From the NCBI GenBank assembly GCA_964400125.1, contig CAYNSR010000007.1:1-64000 (forward strand): a DNA stretch of 64,000 bases. Reading direction: 5' to 3'. Positions 36,856-45,320 of the stretch are shown here, piece after piece. The DNA comes from Micavibrio sp964400125 (GTDB lineage Bacteria; Pseudomonadota; Alphaproteobacteria; Micavibrionales; Micavibrionaceae). The notes beneath the pieces are model-generated. The model had not been told where the DNA came from and ran no database searches. It saw nothing but the letters and a program-made list of their open reading frames with translations. The stretch's first letter is position 1. Every line of letters starts with the position of its first letter. Both the position numbers and the translations under genes were made by a program.

Positions 36856-37368
36856 ATGCACCCCATTGAAAAACTGGCAATTCCAAGTAAGCCCGAACTC
36901 CCTGCGGCTTTAGGCCGATTGGCAATCGCGCACACGCATTTGGAATTAGTTCTCCGATATGCGGTAAAGAGTATTACAGGACTATCTGTAAAAGAGGCTC
37001 TCGACGCTACAAATGGAGAGCGAACGTCCGATGTTCGCGAACGTGTTAAAAAGCTGTTCCGTCAGAAAGAGCCGACGGCATTAGAAAAATGTCAGCTAGA
37101 TGCCCTTCTGGGTGCCGCAAAGCGATTGTCGGAGCAGAGAAACAATTTTTTGCATTCGGCTTGGTCAGAAACGGAAGCGGGAGAAGCTCTTTTAAAGGAC
37201 GGCGCATACCAATGGGGTGCAGCACCAACTGTTGAACAAGTCGATAAAGTTACGAATGAAATTCTTGAATTGGTAAATCAAATAAATAACGCCCGATTAC
37301 AGGGGTTTGTTTATGATGTCATTAACAGGCATCGTGAAACAGAACTCAAGCGTTCCGCTGCGGCGTAG
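36856..37368 (+). CDS. small HEPN-like protein
   Basis: This 170-residue helical protein has an early HTHLELVLRYAVKSITGLS helix and SEQRNNFLHSAW with R95-x4-H100, the HEPN Rx4-6H pattern in the common 'ERN.L.H..W' form. It starts 5 bp after the zinc-hook ATPase and is almost certainly cotranscribed. It could be an RNase, an inhibitor, or a scaffold for the larger HEPN protein. The stop codon lies at the start of the right GGGACA repeat, close to the island end. Confidence 0.7.
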   Translation: MHPIEKLAIPSKPELPAALGRLAIAHTHLELVLRYAVKSITGLSVKEALDATNGERTSDVRERVKKLFRQKEPTALEKCQLDALLGAAKRLSEQRNNFLHSAWSETEAGEALLKDGAYQWGAAPTVEQVDKVTNEILELVNQINNARLQGFVYDVINRHRETELKRSAAA

Positions 37369-37386
37369 GGACACTACAGGGACATT
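37368..37386 (+). repeat. candidate integrase arm site, right
   Basis: GGGACACTACAGGGACATT matches the left repeat at 27323-27341 in 17 of 19 positions, the two differences being reciprocal C/T exchanges. Confidence 0.5.
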
Positions 37387-37525
37387 AGAGAATAAAATCC
37401 AAGGACTTGCAGAGAGAATGGGAGATGGTCAGGATACTTTTTCACTTGCATAAACGCTTGGTTTAATTATCCTCTTTCATTATTAGCTGTCATGGTGGTT
37501 CCTCCATCTCGGGAAAGCCTTCCCC

Positions 37526-37570
37526 TTCCTAAACTGAGGGCCGTGGGTTCAAATCCCGCCGGGGACGCCA
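37526..37570 (+). repeat. attachment site, right copy (attR)
   Basis: Perfect 45-bp copy of the tRNA-Arg(CCT) 3' end. Only the anticodon-loop-to-CCA part is present, so it is not a second tRNA gene. Confidence 0.93.
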
Positions 37571-38044
37571 ATCTTTCGCCATATTTTTGAACAGGGTCGT
37601 ATTTTTCTCCTTCATTTCCTCTTCAGCATTTTATGCCAGTATAAACAGAGAAAATTTTTACTCCGGATTTTCAAAACAGAAAAAATATTTTGGAACCGCA
37701 CCTGCTAAAACGCTGGAATCATTACAACAAAAAATTTTCTTTCCGTGGAACAAAAAAACGTATTGCAATTGGTTCCATGTTTATGTTGAAATTAAATTGT
37801 AGCCCATGAACGGCAGATGAAAAAATTCCTGCACGGCTCCCATAAACCAACATGAATGTGAAACGTCGAACACTCCGGCTCTCCTTGCGCCGAAAGCGTT
37901 GAGGCTTCTTTTTCTTCGGTAAGAAGAAAACGGAACCGGATTTTACACCCTCCCGAAACCACAGCCCACCCACTGCAGCCTTTGTTGCTGCCGGTGATGC
38001 CGGGTCTCGGGAAAATTCCTGAAAACCAATGAAATGGAGTACCA
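37571..38044 (+). other. AT-rich intergenic region right of the island
   Basis: About 470 bp with no convincing gene. A 71-codon open frame at 37587-37802 is Phe/Ser/Lys-rich and lacks a ribosome site. The region is noticeably AT-rich up to about 37800. It presumably holds the promoter of the secreted protease gene; GGAG lies just before that gene's ATG. Confidence 0.5.
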
Positions 38045-41000
38045 ATGTCTGAATTATTTTTCTCTCTGCCGAGCCTTCTCAACACCAAGGAGCACAAGGC
38101 TTATCAAGACGAAGATCAAGACACCGATACATCCCATTTTTTTTCCGGTCCTGTCGCGCCGCATATCATGCCGACGGAAACGCTTGCGGCGATTCCATCG
38201 CCGATATCAGCTATTGCCAATGTGCAACCTGCCTACATCCCCACGGATGGCGGTTACAAAACGCAGTGGCACCTGAAAAACAACTCCTATGCCGGTATGG
38301 ACCTGAATGTCGAAAAAGTATGGGATGATTACAAGGGCGCGGGCATTAAAGTCGGCGTTCTCGACGATGGCTTTGATTACAAACATGTTGATCTTGCCAA
38401 AAACTACAATACCGCGCTCGACTGGGACTTTGCTGCGGGTGATGCGGATGCCTATATCACCAGCGGCAACAAGCACGGTACGGCAGTTGCGGGCGTGATT
38501 GCTGCCGACAATAATGGCACTGGCACGGTCGGTGTGGCCCCCGATGCCACTTTGGTCGGGTATAAGATGAGTTTCAGCGGATCAACGCTTTCCGCCATTG
38601 TCGGCGCCTTCAACAAGGCGACAGACAATGTCGATGTCCTGAATAACAGTTGGGGATACACAAGCATATTTTCGGACAACAAACTGTCATCGTCCTATGC
38701 CAGTTACTTCACCGCTATTGAAAACATGGCGAAAAATAGCCGTGACGGGCTTGGGACGAATGTTGTTTTTTCGGCAGGAAACAGCCGATCTTCCGGCGAT
38801 AACGTGAACCATCATAATACCCAGAACTCCCCCTATACGATCGCCGTCGGCTCCATCGACAAGAGCGGCGCGGACTCTTACTTCAGCACACCCGGTGCGG
38901 CTGTTCTGGTTTCTGCCCCGGGCCGGACCATCTATACGACAGACAACACCGGATCTGCAGGATATCTGAGCGGCGATTATGCCACCGTCAGCGGGACATC
39001 TTTCTCTGCCCCGGCAGTCAGCGGTGTTATTGCGCTGATGCTGGACGCCAATAAGGGACTTGGCTATCGCGATGTACAGGAAATTCTCGCCTACTCCGCT
39101 AAAAACCCAAATCCGTCTTTTTCAGACTGGCAAACAAACGGTTCAGGCAACTGGAACAACAGTGGCCTGACCTTCAGTCATCAATTTGGCTTTGGTATCG
39201 TCGATGCCCATGCCGCCGTGCGTCTGGCGGAAACATGGGACAAGGTGTCAACTTTTGCGAATATGGACAAGGCCAGTTATTCTGCCGCGCCCAACATTGC
39301 AGTTCCAGACAAACAAATCGTCAAATCAACGATTTCGGTGAGTGCAGATATCGAAATTGATCATGTCCTTGTCACCGTGTATATGTCTCATGCCGATGTC
39401 GGGCATCTGCAACTCAAGCTTATTTCACCGGATGGAACCCAAAGCGTTCTCCTGAATTATCCGGGCACGACATCCAGCACATCCGCAGGATCAACCAAGG
39501 ACTTTACTGCGTTTGAATTTTCAACAGTCGCGCACTGGGGCGAAAGCAGCAAGGGCATCTGGACTCTTCAGGCCTATGACCGCATCACCGGATCAACAGG
39601 AGTTCTCAAGAATTGGAATCTCACCTTCATGGGTGACAACGCCTCAAACAATGACACCTATATCTACACCAACGAATACGCCAAGGCTGTCAATACGGTC
39701 CTGTCCGACAGCAATGGCGGGATAGACACAATCAATGCCGCCGCCGTCACAGGCAACACCACCATAGATCTCAGCAGCGCGACATCCGGATCTATTGCCG
39801 GGAAGGTATTTAAAACCAATGGCGCTGTCATTGAAAATGCCTATACAGGTGATGGCAACGATACCATCCGTGGCAATAACGCCAACAACTATATCAACGC
39901 CGGACGCGGAAACGATTTTATCTACGCCAGCGCCGGAAACGATACGCTTGACGGCGGCCAGGGTACGGATACCGTGATATACACGCTGGGCCTTGGAAAT
40001 TACGGCGTCCAGATCGTGTCGGCCCTGGAAGCCATTGTCTTCCACACCACCACCGGAATCGACAAATTGCTGAATTTCGAATGGTTCAGCTTCGGTGGCA
40101 TCAAATACAGTTTTCAGGATATGATAAACTACGCCAAGAATTCCGGGACCGTCCCCGTGCCGGAAACCCCGCCGCCATCCACGGAAGAACCGGGGCCAAC
40201 ACCGGAACCGGAACCGGAACCGGAACCGGAACCGACTCCGGCGCCCCCTCCCGGTGAAACTGTTCCGGCAATCGGCATGGCTTTCAAGGTCACAACGATG
40301 TCCGGCACGACATCGACTTACACAATGACCAGCACAGAGACCAAGGAAACCGTGGCGTCGTCGTCCGATCTTAAAATCGGCGCCAGTACGACCGATCAGG
40401 CTCTGGTCATCGACCGCAGCGCATCGGCACTGGAAATTTCGGGCAGCGCCCATACCGGAGGACGAATAAAGGAAATTACGCTCACGACAGCGGTATCGAC
40501 AAAATACGATATCAGTGAAATTCCATCCCTGCGCGTCAATGCCCAAAAGGCCGTCGATGGCATCGCCATGGATATCAGCGATCTCCAGATGGGAACCATC
40601 TATACAGCAACCGGGAATGACAAATTCACGATAGATGTAGAAAACAAAAACGGAAACAAAAGTGTTACATACAACACAGTCAGACTCTACCTTAATGGCG
40701 GAGATGACGAAGTAACCGTTACCGGGAACAATCCGTACTTCAAAAGTCTGGTTGATCTTGGGACCGGGAACGATGTTTACAAATCAACCGCCACCGGCGC
40801 GGAAACGATCTATGGCCGTGGCGGAAACGATGTCATCGAAACGGGTGCCGGGAACGACAGGATCTACGGCCATGACGGAAACGACACCCTGCGCAGCAGC
40901 GCCGGGAACAACTATCTCTACGGCGGAAATGGCGACGATGTTTTGTATGGTGGAATCGGCAATGACATCCTCTATGGTGATGCCGGGAACGACATTCTGC

Positions 41001-41434
41001 ACGCGGTCTCCGGAAACAACAAACTCTATGGCGGCTCCGGCAACGATATCCTCTATGGCGGCACCGGAAACAACATTCTTGATGGCGGAATCGGAAATGA
41101 TATCCTCTATACCAGCGAAGGAATTAACAGCCTTCGTGGCGGAAGCGGTGCCGACACATTCGTCATTCGCAATGTGAACGACACAAACCGGATTGAGGAT
41201 TTCAGCATAGCCTATAAGGATAAGCTGGATATATCCGATATCCTGACCGGTTTTAACGGCAGCACAGACGATCTGAGCGACTTCCTGCGGTTCCAGTACA
41301 ACAGCAGCAAGGGCGTGACCGAAGTACAAGTCAATTCCGGCAACGATTTTGTAACCGCCGTTGAAATGCGCGGCAACTTCAGCAGCGTGGACATTGACGC
41401 CCTCTTCGCCAATGGTCAGATCATAACCGATTAG
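38045..41434 (+). CDS. secreted subtilisin-like protease with P domain and RTX repeats
   Basis: This 1129-residue S8 peptidase has its catalytic Asp in VGVLDDGFD (D107), His in NKHGTAVAGV (H144), Asn in FSAGN (N246) and Ser in SGTSFSAPA (S319). A proprotein-convertase-type P domain spans about residues 422-529. A small RTX group follows at about 599-642 (GDGNDTI, AGRGNDFI, AGNDTLDGG), then a Pro-Glu-rich linker at about 706-739. The main block of Ca-binding GGxGNDxxx nonapeptides runs from about 918 to 1040. No Sec signal is present, so type I secretion with a C-terminal signal is expected, though no transporter genes are adjacent. An extracellular Ca-dependent protease is the likely role. 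Confidence 0.93.
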   Translation: MSELFFSLPSLLNTKEHKAYQDEDQDTDTSHFFSGPVAPHIMPTETLAAIPSPISAIANVQPAYIPTDGGYKTQWHLKNNSYAGMDLNVEKVWDDYKGAGIKVGVLDDGFDYKHVDLAKNYNTALDWDFAAGDADAYITSGNKHGTAVAGVIAADNNGTGTVGVAPDATLVGYKMSFSGSTLSAIVGAFNKATDNVDVLNNSWGYTSIFSDNKLSSSYASYFTAIENMAKNSRDGLGTNVVFSAGNSRSSGDNVNHHNTQNSPYTIAVGSIDKSGADSYFSTPGAAVLVSAPGRTIYTTDNTGSAGYLSGDYATVSGTSFSAPAVSGVIALMLDANKGLGYRDVQEILAYSAKNPNPSFSDWQTNGSGNWNNSGLTFSHQFGFGIVDAHAAVRLAETWDKVSTFANMDKASYSAAPNIAVPDKQIVKSTISVSADIEIDHVLVTVYMSHADVGHLQLKLISPDGTQSVLLNYPGTTSSTSAGSTKDFTAFEFSTVAHWGESSKGIWTLQAYDRITGSTGVLKNWNLTFMGDNASNNDTYIYTNEYAKAVNTVLSDSNGGIDTINAAAVTGNTTIDLSSATSGSIAGKVFKTNGAVIENAYTGDGNDTIRGNNANNYINAGRGNDFIYASAGNDTLDGGQGTDTVIYTLGLGNYGVQIVSALEAIVFHTTTGIDKLLNFEWFSFGGIKYSFQDMINYAKNSGTVPVPETPPPSTEEPGPTPEPEPEPEPEPTPAPPPGETVPAIGMAFKVTTMSGTTSTYTMTSTETKETVASSSDLKIGASTTDQALVIDRSASALEISGSAHTGGRIKEITLTTAVSTKYDISEIPSLRVNAQKAVDGIAMDISDLQMGTIYTATGNDKFTIDVENKNGNKSVTYNTVRLYLNGGDDEVTVTGNNPYFKSLVDLGTGNDVYKSTATGAETIYGRGGNDVIETGAGNDRIYGHDGNDTLRSSAGNNYLYGGNGDDVLYGGIGNDILYGDAGNDILHAVSGNNKLYGGSGNDILYGGTGNNILDGGIGNDILYTSEGINSLRGGSGADTFVIRNVNDTNRIEDFSIAYKDKLDISDILTGFNGSTDDLSDFLRFQYNSSKGVTEVQVNSGNDFVTAVEMRGNFSSVDIDALFANGQIITD

Positions 41435-41459
41435 ACTGGAACGCGGCAGATGGCGCACA

Positions 41460-41834
41460 CTAATTATCGATAACCGTGTTCGCCGTCTGATCGCTGCTGG
41501 ATGTCATCGTGCTACCTGTGCTGTCTTGAACAGGGTTGGAGGTGAGGGTCAGGGTGGAATTATCCCCTTCCAGAATCGCAGTCACTTCCGCCAGCGTGCC
41601 GATTGCATTCGACTCGTTGGTGATCGTCGTCGCGGTAATTTTGGTATCCTGACCGAAGCCATCGTCAACCTGCTCGATCGCGATAGCCTTGTTCAGGGCC
41701 GCATTGCTGCCGAGAACCTTAAAGGCATAGGGGTCGCGTTCTTCCATCTGCTGGCCATGCGCCAAAGATGCGGAAAAAAGCATAATCGTCACAAGAACGA
41801 TATAGAATGCCGGTACAATAATTTTCTTCTGCAT
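41460..41834 (-). CDS. small exported protein, partner of CsgG/HfaB-like secretion
   Basis: This 124-residue protein starts at ATG 41834 with AAAAGGAG upstream. The signal peptide MQKKIIVPAFYIVLVTIMLF... is cut near AHG-QQ. The mature part is Thr/Asn/Ser-rich (KITATTITNESNAIGTLAEV, TLTLTSNP), of a style seen in curli-like or holdfast-anchor subunits. It shares the T-x-I-x-N-type strand pattern with the next upstream protein. It is the third gene of a minus-strand group headed by a CsgG-like lipoprotein, 78 bp after the second. HfaA-like identity is a guess. Confidence 0.65.
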   Translation of the reverse strand: MQKKIIVPAFYIVLVTIMLFSASLAHGQQMEERDPYAFKVLGSNAALNKAIAIEQVDDGFGQDTKITATTITNESNAIGTLAEVTAILEGDNSTLTLTSNPVQDSTGSTMTSSSDQTANTVIDN

Positions 41835-41912
41835 GATCGTCTCCTTTTTCTCGAGAGTGCCCCAGACCGGAATCAATCCGGTCTGGGTACTTTTTCACTC
41901 AGTCATCACGAC

Positions 41913-42926
41913 TTATTCAGCAATATCACCCAAGACAACGCTCGGACCGAACTTGATAGAAGCAAAGTTTCCGATTGCCGTTGAGGTTAGCTTTCCAACC
42001 AGACCGGGAACATCCGGATCAAGTCCTGCATAACTACCGAGGTTGTTAAACCCGCTCAGGTCCTGATATGCCGTTGCCGAAGCAAGAACATTGGCATTGG
42101 TTTCTTGCGAGATATCAGCCACCAGAACATTGTTCGGGTTATCAACAGAACCGCTCAGGCTCATGTAGTTGCTGATTGCCGTTGCACTCAGATCAACCGC
42201 GGCTTCTACCGGATCTTCCAGTGTCCCTGCCGTTGCCAGAGCCTCAACACCAAAACCGTTTTCGTTCAGAGCGTTGTGGATTTGGCTATCATGCAGGTAG
42301 GTTGCTGTCTCCGTTTCCAGTTCCTGGAAGTTGGCAACAGCGACTGCGGCTCCTTCGAGACGTCCGAGTTCTGTCGCAGCGTCCAGCGTAACGGCTTGCT
42401 CTTCGATCAGATCATTCAGATCGATTTCAGGAGCTTCGGCCGTCGCCGTACCATCAATAGTCATATCAAAGGTATAGGTGGATGGTTGAACACTCACTTC
42501 TCCTGAATCAACACCAATCGTGGCATCGAAGTTATTGAAGCTTTCGTTGCTTATGTTGGAGGTCAGAACGTTCGGACCATTGGCGTTCGCATCATAAGTA
42601 CCATCCAGCGTAAAGGTTCCGGAGAAGGACACTTCCTGATCGAGAAGATCGAGGCCCTCCGGGTCCAGAACAACTTCTGTTGCATCGTCAGACAGATAAT
42701 TTCCTTGAAAGTTGACTTCCGCACGGACGTCACCATTCATAATCTGTTCTTTTTCGATCTCAACATGACCATCCGGAATGATCTCGGAAGAAATGTTAAC
42801 GTCGATGTTAACAGCTTCTTCAACGGCCTTATTCCAGGTCCAGTTCAACTCATCGAATGCTTTTGCAGGGCTGGCAGCAAACAGTACGCCTACCACAGCG
42901 GTTGTTACGAGTAATTTCTTCTTCAT
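41913..42926 (-). CDS. exported, HfaD-like surface protein
   Basis: This 337-residue protein has a signal peptide (MKKKLLVTTAVVGVLFAASP, cut at AKA-FDE). The acidic mature part is rich in Asn, Thr and Ala, with repeated TAI.N elements near the end (ATAISNYMSLSGSVDN, TSTAIGNFASIKFG). The composition and the CsgG-like neighbour suggest a secreted fibre or anchor protein similar to HfaD of the Caulobacter holdfast-anchor system. It begins 12 bp after the CsgG-like gene, so they are cotranscribed. The specific assignment needs a profile search. Confidence 0.6.
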   Translation of the reverse strand: MKKKLLVTTAVVGVLFAASPAKAFDELNWTWNKAVEEAVNIDVNISSEIIPDGHVEIEKEQIMNGDVRAEVNFQGNYLSDDATEVVLDPEGLDLLDQEVSFSGTFTLDGTYDANANGPNVLTSNISNESFNNFDATIGVDSGEVSVQPSTYTFDMTIDGTATAEAPEIDLNDLIEEQAVTLDAATELGRLEGAAVAVANFQELETETATYLHDSQIHNALNENGFGVEALATAGTLEDPVEAAVDLSATAISNYMSLSGSVDNPNNVLVADISQETNANVLASATAYQDLSGFNNLGSYAGLDPDVPGLVGKLTSTAIGNFASIKFGPSVVLGDIAE

Positions 42927-42938
42927 AGTCAGTCTCCT

Positions 42939-43787
42939 TTAGGTTTTTTTTACGAGGTTTTTGGTGAAGTTTTCTTCCTCAAGCCGACACTCCTCGACTT
43001 GCGGAAGCTTTAGAAAATCAGTCATGATCTGGTAAACACCCATTTCAACGACCGACCTTACGCCAAGCTGAAGCGGTTCATTCTTTTTGTGACCGGCTTC
43101 GAACTCGACGAGTTCCGTTCCAAAGAAACGGAATACGTTTGCGGCAACTTCAACGCCGTAAATCTGCTTTTGCAGGCTGGTGACATAAGCGACATCCAGT
43201 GTGCGCGGATTAATTACCCGCAAATCAAGCGCAACATTGATAATCACGGCTCTGGTATTCGCGCCTATCCCTGAAATGCTCAGCCCAAGTCCGCCGCTGA
43301 CAATGTTGTAGTTCAGCTCTGTCAGGGCACCGACGACAACGAAGTCAGATGCGCGCACGCGATAATCCTTCGCCGTTCTTCCGACCAGCATGTTTTGCGA
43401 CGCCAGCTTCATCTCTGCCAGCGGAACACGGATATCCCAGCGTTCCTGCAATTTGACCTTTCCGGTTTTGTAAAGGGCGCTGATAACCATTTCGGTCGTG
43501 CCTTGCGTCAGTTCCCGACTTAAACCTTCTTTTTCAAATGTTCCGGTCTTGTCGGAAACCTCACCGACAGAAAATGTCGGCAGGACGCTGTACCCTTTCA
43601 ATTCTCCCAGCGTCTGCAAACAACTGCTATAGGGGGTCAGGTTCCGTGTTACCGGAAAAGTAATCAAAGGCTCTACACCGCTTGAATTTCCGTACGCGAC
43701 AGGCCCCGTATGAGAGCACCCGGCCAGGGCAATCGATGCGCCAACAATCACCACCGGAAAAACTTTTTTCATGATATTCATCAGCAT
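42939..43787 (-). CDS. CsgG/HfaB-like outer-membrane secretion lipoprotein
   Basis: CsgG-type proteins form an outer-membrane channel for curli or holdfast-anchor subunits. This 282-residue protein starts at ATG 43787, which overlaps a leader stop codon (TGATG). It has a lipoprotein signal ending ALAGC (C24). CsgG features are LTQGTTEMVISALYKTGKV followed by ERWDIRVPLAEMKLA, ASDFVVVGALTELNYN, GLGLSISGIGANTRAVIINV and ALDLRVINPRTLDVAYV. It heads a minus-strand group with two exported proteins (42926-41460). HfaB is the holdfast homologue, but curli-type function is equally possible. Confidence 0.85.
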   Translation of the reverse strand: MLMNIMKKVFPVVIVGASIALAGCSHTGPVAYGNSSGVEPLITFPVTRNLTPYSSCLQTLGELKGYSVLPTFSVGEVSDKTGTFEKEGLSRELTQGTTEMVISALYKTGKVKLQERWDIRVPLAEMKLASQNMLVGRTAKDYRVRASDFVVVGALTELNYNIVSGGLGLSISGIGANTRAVIINVALDLRVINPRTLDVAYVTSLQKQIYGVEVAANVFRFFGTELVEFEAGHKKNEPLQLGVRSVVEMGVYQIMTDFLKLPQVEECRLEEENFTKNLVKKT

Positions 43788-43816
43788 CAGGAAATCCTCG
43801 TTAAGAAAGTTTTCAT
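43787..43816 (-). CDS. 9-aa leader ORF overlapping the CsgG-like start
   Basis: MKTFLTRIS follows a strong AGGAG, and its stop overlaps the ATG of the CsgG-like gene (TGATG). The spacing suggests translational coupling or attenuation-like control of the surface operon. Its existence as a translated peptide is inferred. Confidence 0.45.
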   Translation of the reverse strand: MKTFLTRIS

Positions 43817-43895
43817 TGTTGTGTTCTCCTAACAGACGCCGTAACAAATCGTTCCTGTGAAGCAAAATGAATTACAAACCAAAAATGCGCATATA

Positions 43896-43936
43896 TAAAA
43901 AAACCTGCGCATACGCGCCGAAACGCCGCTCGCAGG
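43896..43936 (-). terminator. intrinsic terminator after the EF-hand gene
   Basis: On the minus strand CCTGCG pairs with CGCAGG (43931-43936 and 43904-43909) around a GC-rich interior, followed by seven T. It sits 34 bp past the EF-hand stop. Confidence 0.7.
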
Positions 43937-43969
43937 CCATTACGAAATGAAGGTGATTACAGATGGGAA

Positions 43970-44476
43970 TCAGTCGAGAAAGATTTTCCACTCATATGGA
44001 TCGACCAAACTGTCATCATGGCGATGAATCTGGACAAGCGCATCGGAAAGCTCCCGCCGATCAACAATGCCGTCGTTGTTCTCATCCCAAAGAAACAGGA
44101 ACCCTGTATCCTGAAACATGATTCTGACGTCCTCAGAACGGAGCCGCCCGTCGTTATCGTTATCCCAGTAAGAATAATCGGGGATTTTTGTGTCGGTGAA
44201 TGGCTGACGCCACCCCGGAACAAAGAAATTCCATTCGCCATCGTCGAGAAAACCGTTGGCGTCCCGGTCCCATTTCCTGAAAACATAGTGGCTCAGTTCT
44301 TCCGGGTCGAGCACGCCGTTGGAGTTCATGTCGTAATATTCGAACGAATACCGCACCGGGGTCGGCATGGGATCGTTTGTTTGCGCCTGCAAAATACTGA
44401 CGGTAAAAATGCCTGCTGCCAATACAGGCAAGGCGTAAAAAAAAATGGCCCTCTTTCCGTGTGGAAGCATGTTCAT
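43970..44476 (-). CDS. exported EF-hand calcium-binding protein
   Basis: This 168-residue protein has an N-terminal signal or anchor (about residues 9-31) and four EF-hand-like loops at about 49-60 (DMNSNGVLDPEE), 70-81 (DRDANGFLDDGE), 105-116 (DNDNDGRLRSED) and 131-142 (DENNDGIVDRRE). A degenerate fifth follows. Each loop has the D-x-[DN]-x-[DN]-G pattern with a terminal acidic residue. It likely binds Ca in the periplasm. Start 44476 has GGGATA just upstream; ATG 44470 is an alternative. It may relate to the Ca-dependent protease or surface genes nearby, but no direct link is visible. Confidence 0.8.
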   Translation of the reverse strand: MNMLPHGKRAIFFYALPVLAAGIFTVSILQAQTNDPMPTPVRYSFEYYDMNSNGVLDPEELSHYVFRKWDRDANGFLDDGEWNFFVPGWRQPFTDTKIPDYSYWDNDNDGRLRSEDVRIMFQDTGFLFLWDENNDGIVDRRELSDALVQIHRHDDSLVDPYEWKIFLD

Positions 44477-44567
44477 TATCCCGGATATTTTGTACTGTGA
44501 CACCGCCAACGCACGACCCGCGCAAGCGTTCCCGTAACTTCCGGAATATGAATAAAAATGGAAAATC

Positions 44568-45074
44568 TCAGATATTGAGCTTTTTGACGAATTTCAGGCA
44601 TAGCCCCTGAAAAGCCGTTTGCAACGCTTCACCCTGCACCCCGCCATCACCGGTCATTTTCCGGGCAAGCACCAGAATGATCGTCTTGTGCAACAGATCG
44701 ACAATCTGGAGCACTTTTTTGTCATAGAGCTTCACATCTTCAAGAAACGTCAGGACGATCCCGGTCAATCCGCTAATCAGGGGGTAGTTGAATGTTGCGG
44801 CATTGGCCTTGATATTCATTGTCGGCACCATCAGGGCCTGCAGAACATCACGATCCGACCTGTCATCACGCGATCTGGAAATCGCAGCAATCAATGTGCT
44901 CAACTCGTCCAGATGCGGCTTGGCAACCTGACTGAAATCAACCTTGTTTTCATTGATAACTTTTTGGGCGCGTGCAATCCGGTGCGGCTCTATACTGCCC
45001 TGACCGACTTTCTTTTGAAGCTCAAGCGACGCCTTGATGATCTTGACGTCATCGTTTTGCAATTCATGCCCCAA
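44568..45074 (-). CDS. helical protein of unknown function, receiver-linked paralogue 2
   Basis: This 168-residue protein is homologous to the protein at 12816-13364 across most of its length: VKII, SIEPHRIARAQKVINE, NIKANAATFNY, FLEDVKLYDKK, DLLHKTI, KMTGDGG. Here it stands alone without a receiver gene. No ATG is in frame near the start; TTG 45074 or TTG 45062 (preceded by GGGG) are the candidates. No export signal is seen. The shared D..HKT and GDGG blocks mark the likely functional core. Confidence 0.65.
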   Translation of the reverse strand: MGHELQNDDVKIIKASLELQKKVGQGSIEPHRIARAQKVINENKVDFSQVAKPHLDELSTLIAAISRSRDDRSDRDVLQALMVPTMNIKANAATFNYPLISGLTGIVLTFLEDVKLYDKKVLQIVDLLHKTIILVLARKMTGDGGVQGEALQTAFQGLCLKFVKKLNI

Positions 45075-45320
45075 GGAAGCGCCCCCGTAATATCCCCTCC
45101 CGCCTATGGTAACACCGCGTACATTAGAAAAGGGTTAAGCAGAGTGTAACCAATTGTTTTCACTACAAATTTATGCAACAGGCTGAATGCTCCCACCCCA
45201 CTTTTTCTGGCAGAATTAAGCACGCAAAACTTTGATTTTCCTATCAAATCCACTTGAACCGGATACCCGGCTGACTAGAATGTCCGCCATGCGTATCAGA
45301 AACTCTTGGAAAGACGCCCT

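Larger units (their letters stand above)
27252..37570 (+). mobile_element. tRNA-Arg(CCT)-integrated genetic element, about 10.3 kb
   Basis: The element is bounded by a perfect 45-bp direct repeat of the tRNA 3' end (27252-27296 and 37526-37570). It carries an integrase remnant, a replication-initiator-like gene, a RarA/MgsA-C-like gene, a complete tyrosine recombinase, a structured non-coding block and four nuclease/ATPase/HEPN-type cargo genes, all on the plus strand. No relaxase, conjugation, capsid or terminase gene is seen, so it looks like a small integrative or satellite element that would depend on a helper, or an immobilised island. The cargo looks more AT-rich than the flanking core genes. 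Confidence 0.9.

Noticed and set aside
37526..37570. possible second tRNA-Arg
   Set aside because: Only the 3' 45 bp of the tRNA are present, with no acceptor 5' strand or D arm; it is the att repeat.
37587..37802. 71-codon open frame right of the island
   Set aside because: AT-rich chance frame with no ribosome site and no recognisable pattern.
40196..40240. tandem CCGGAA repeats, CRISPR-like at first sight
   Set aside because: They are in-frame hexamers encoding the Pro-Glu linker of the secreted protease, with no spacers. No CRISPR array was found in the window.
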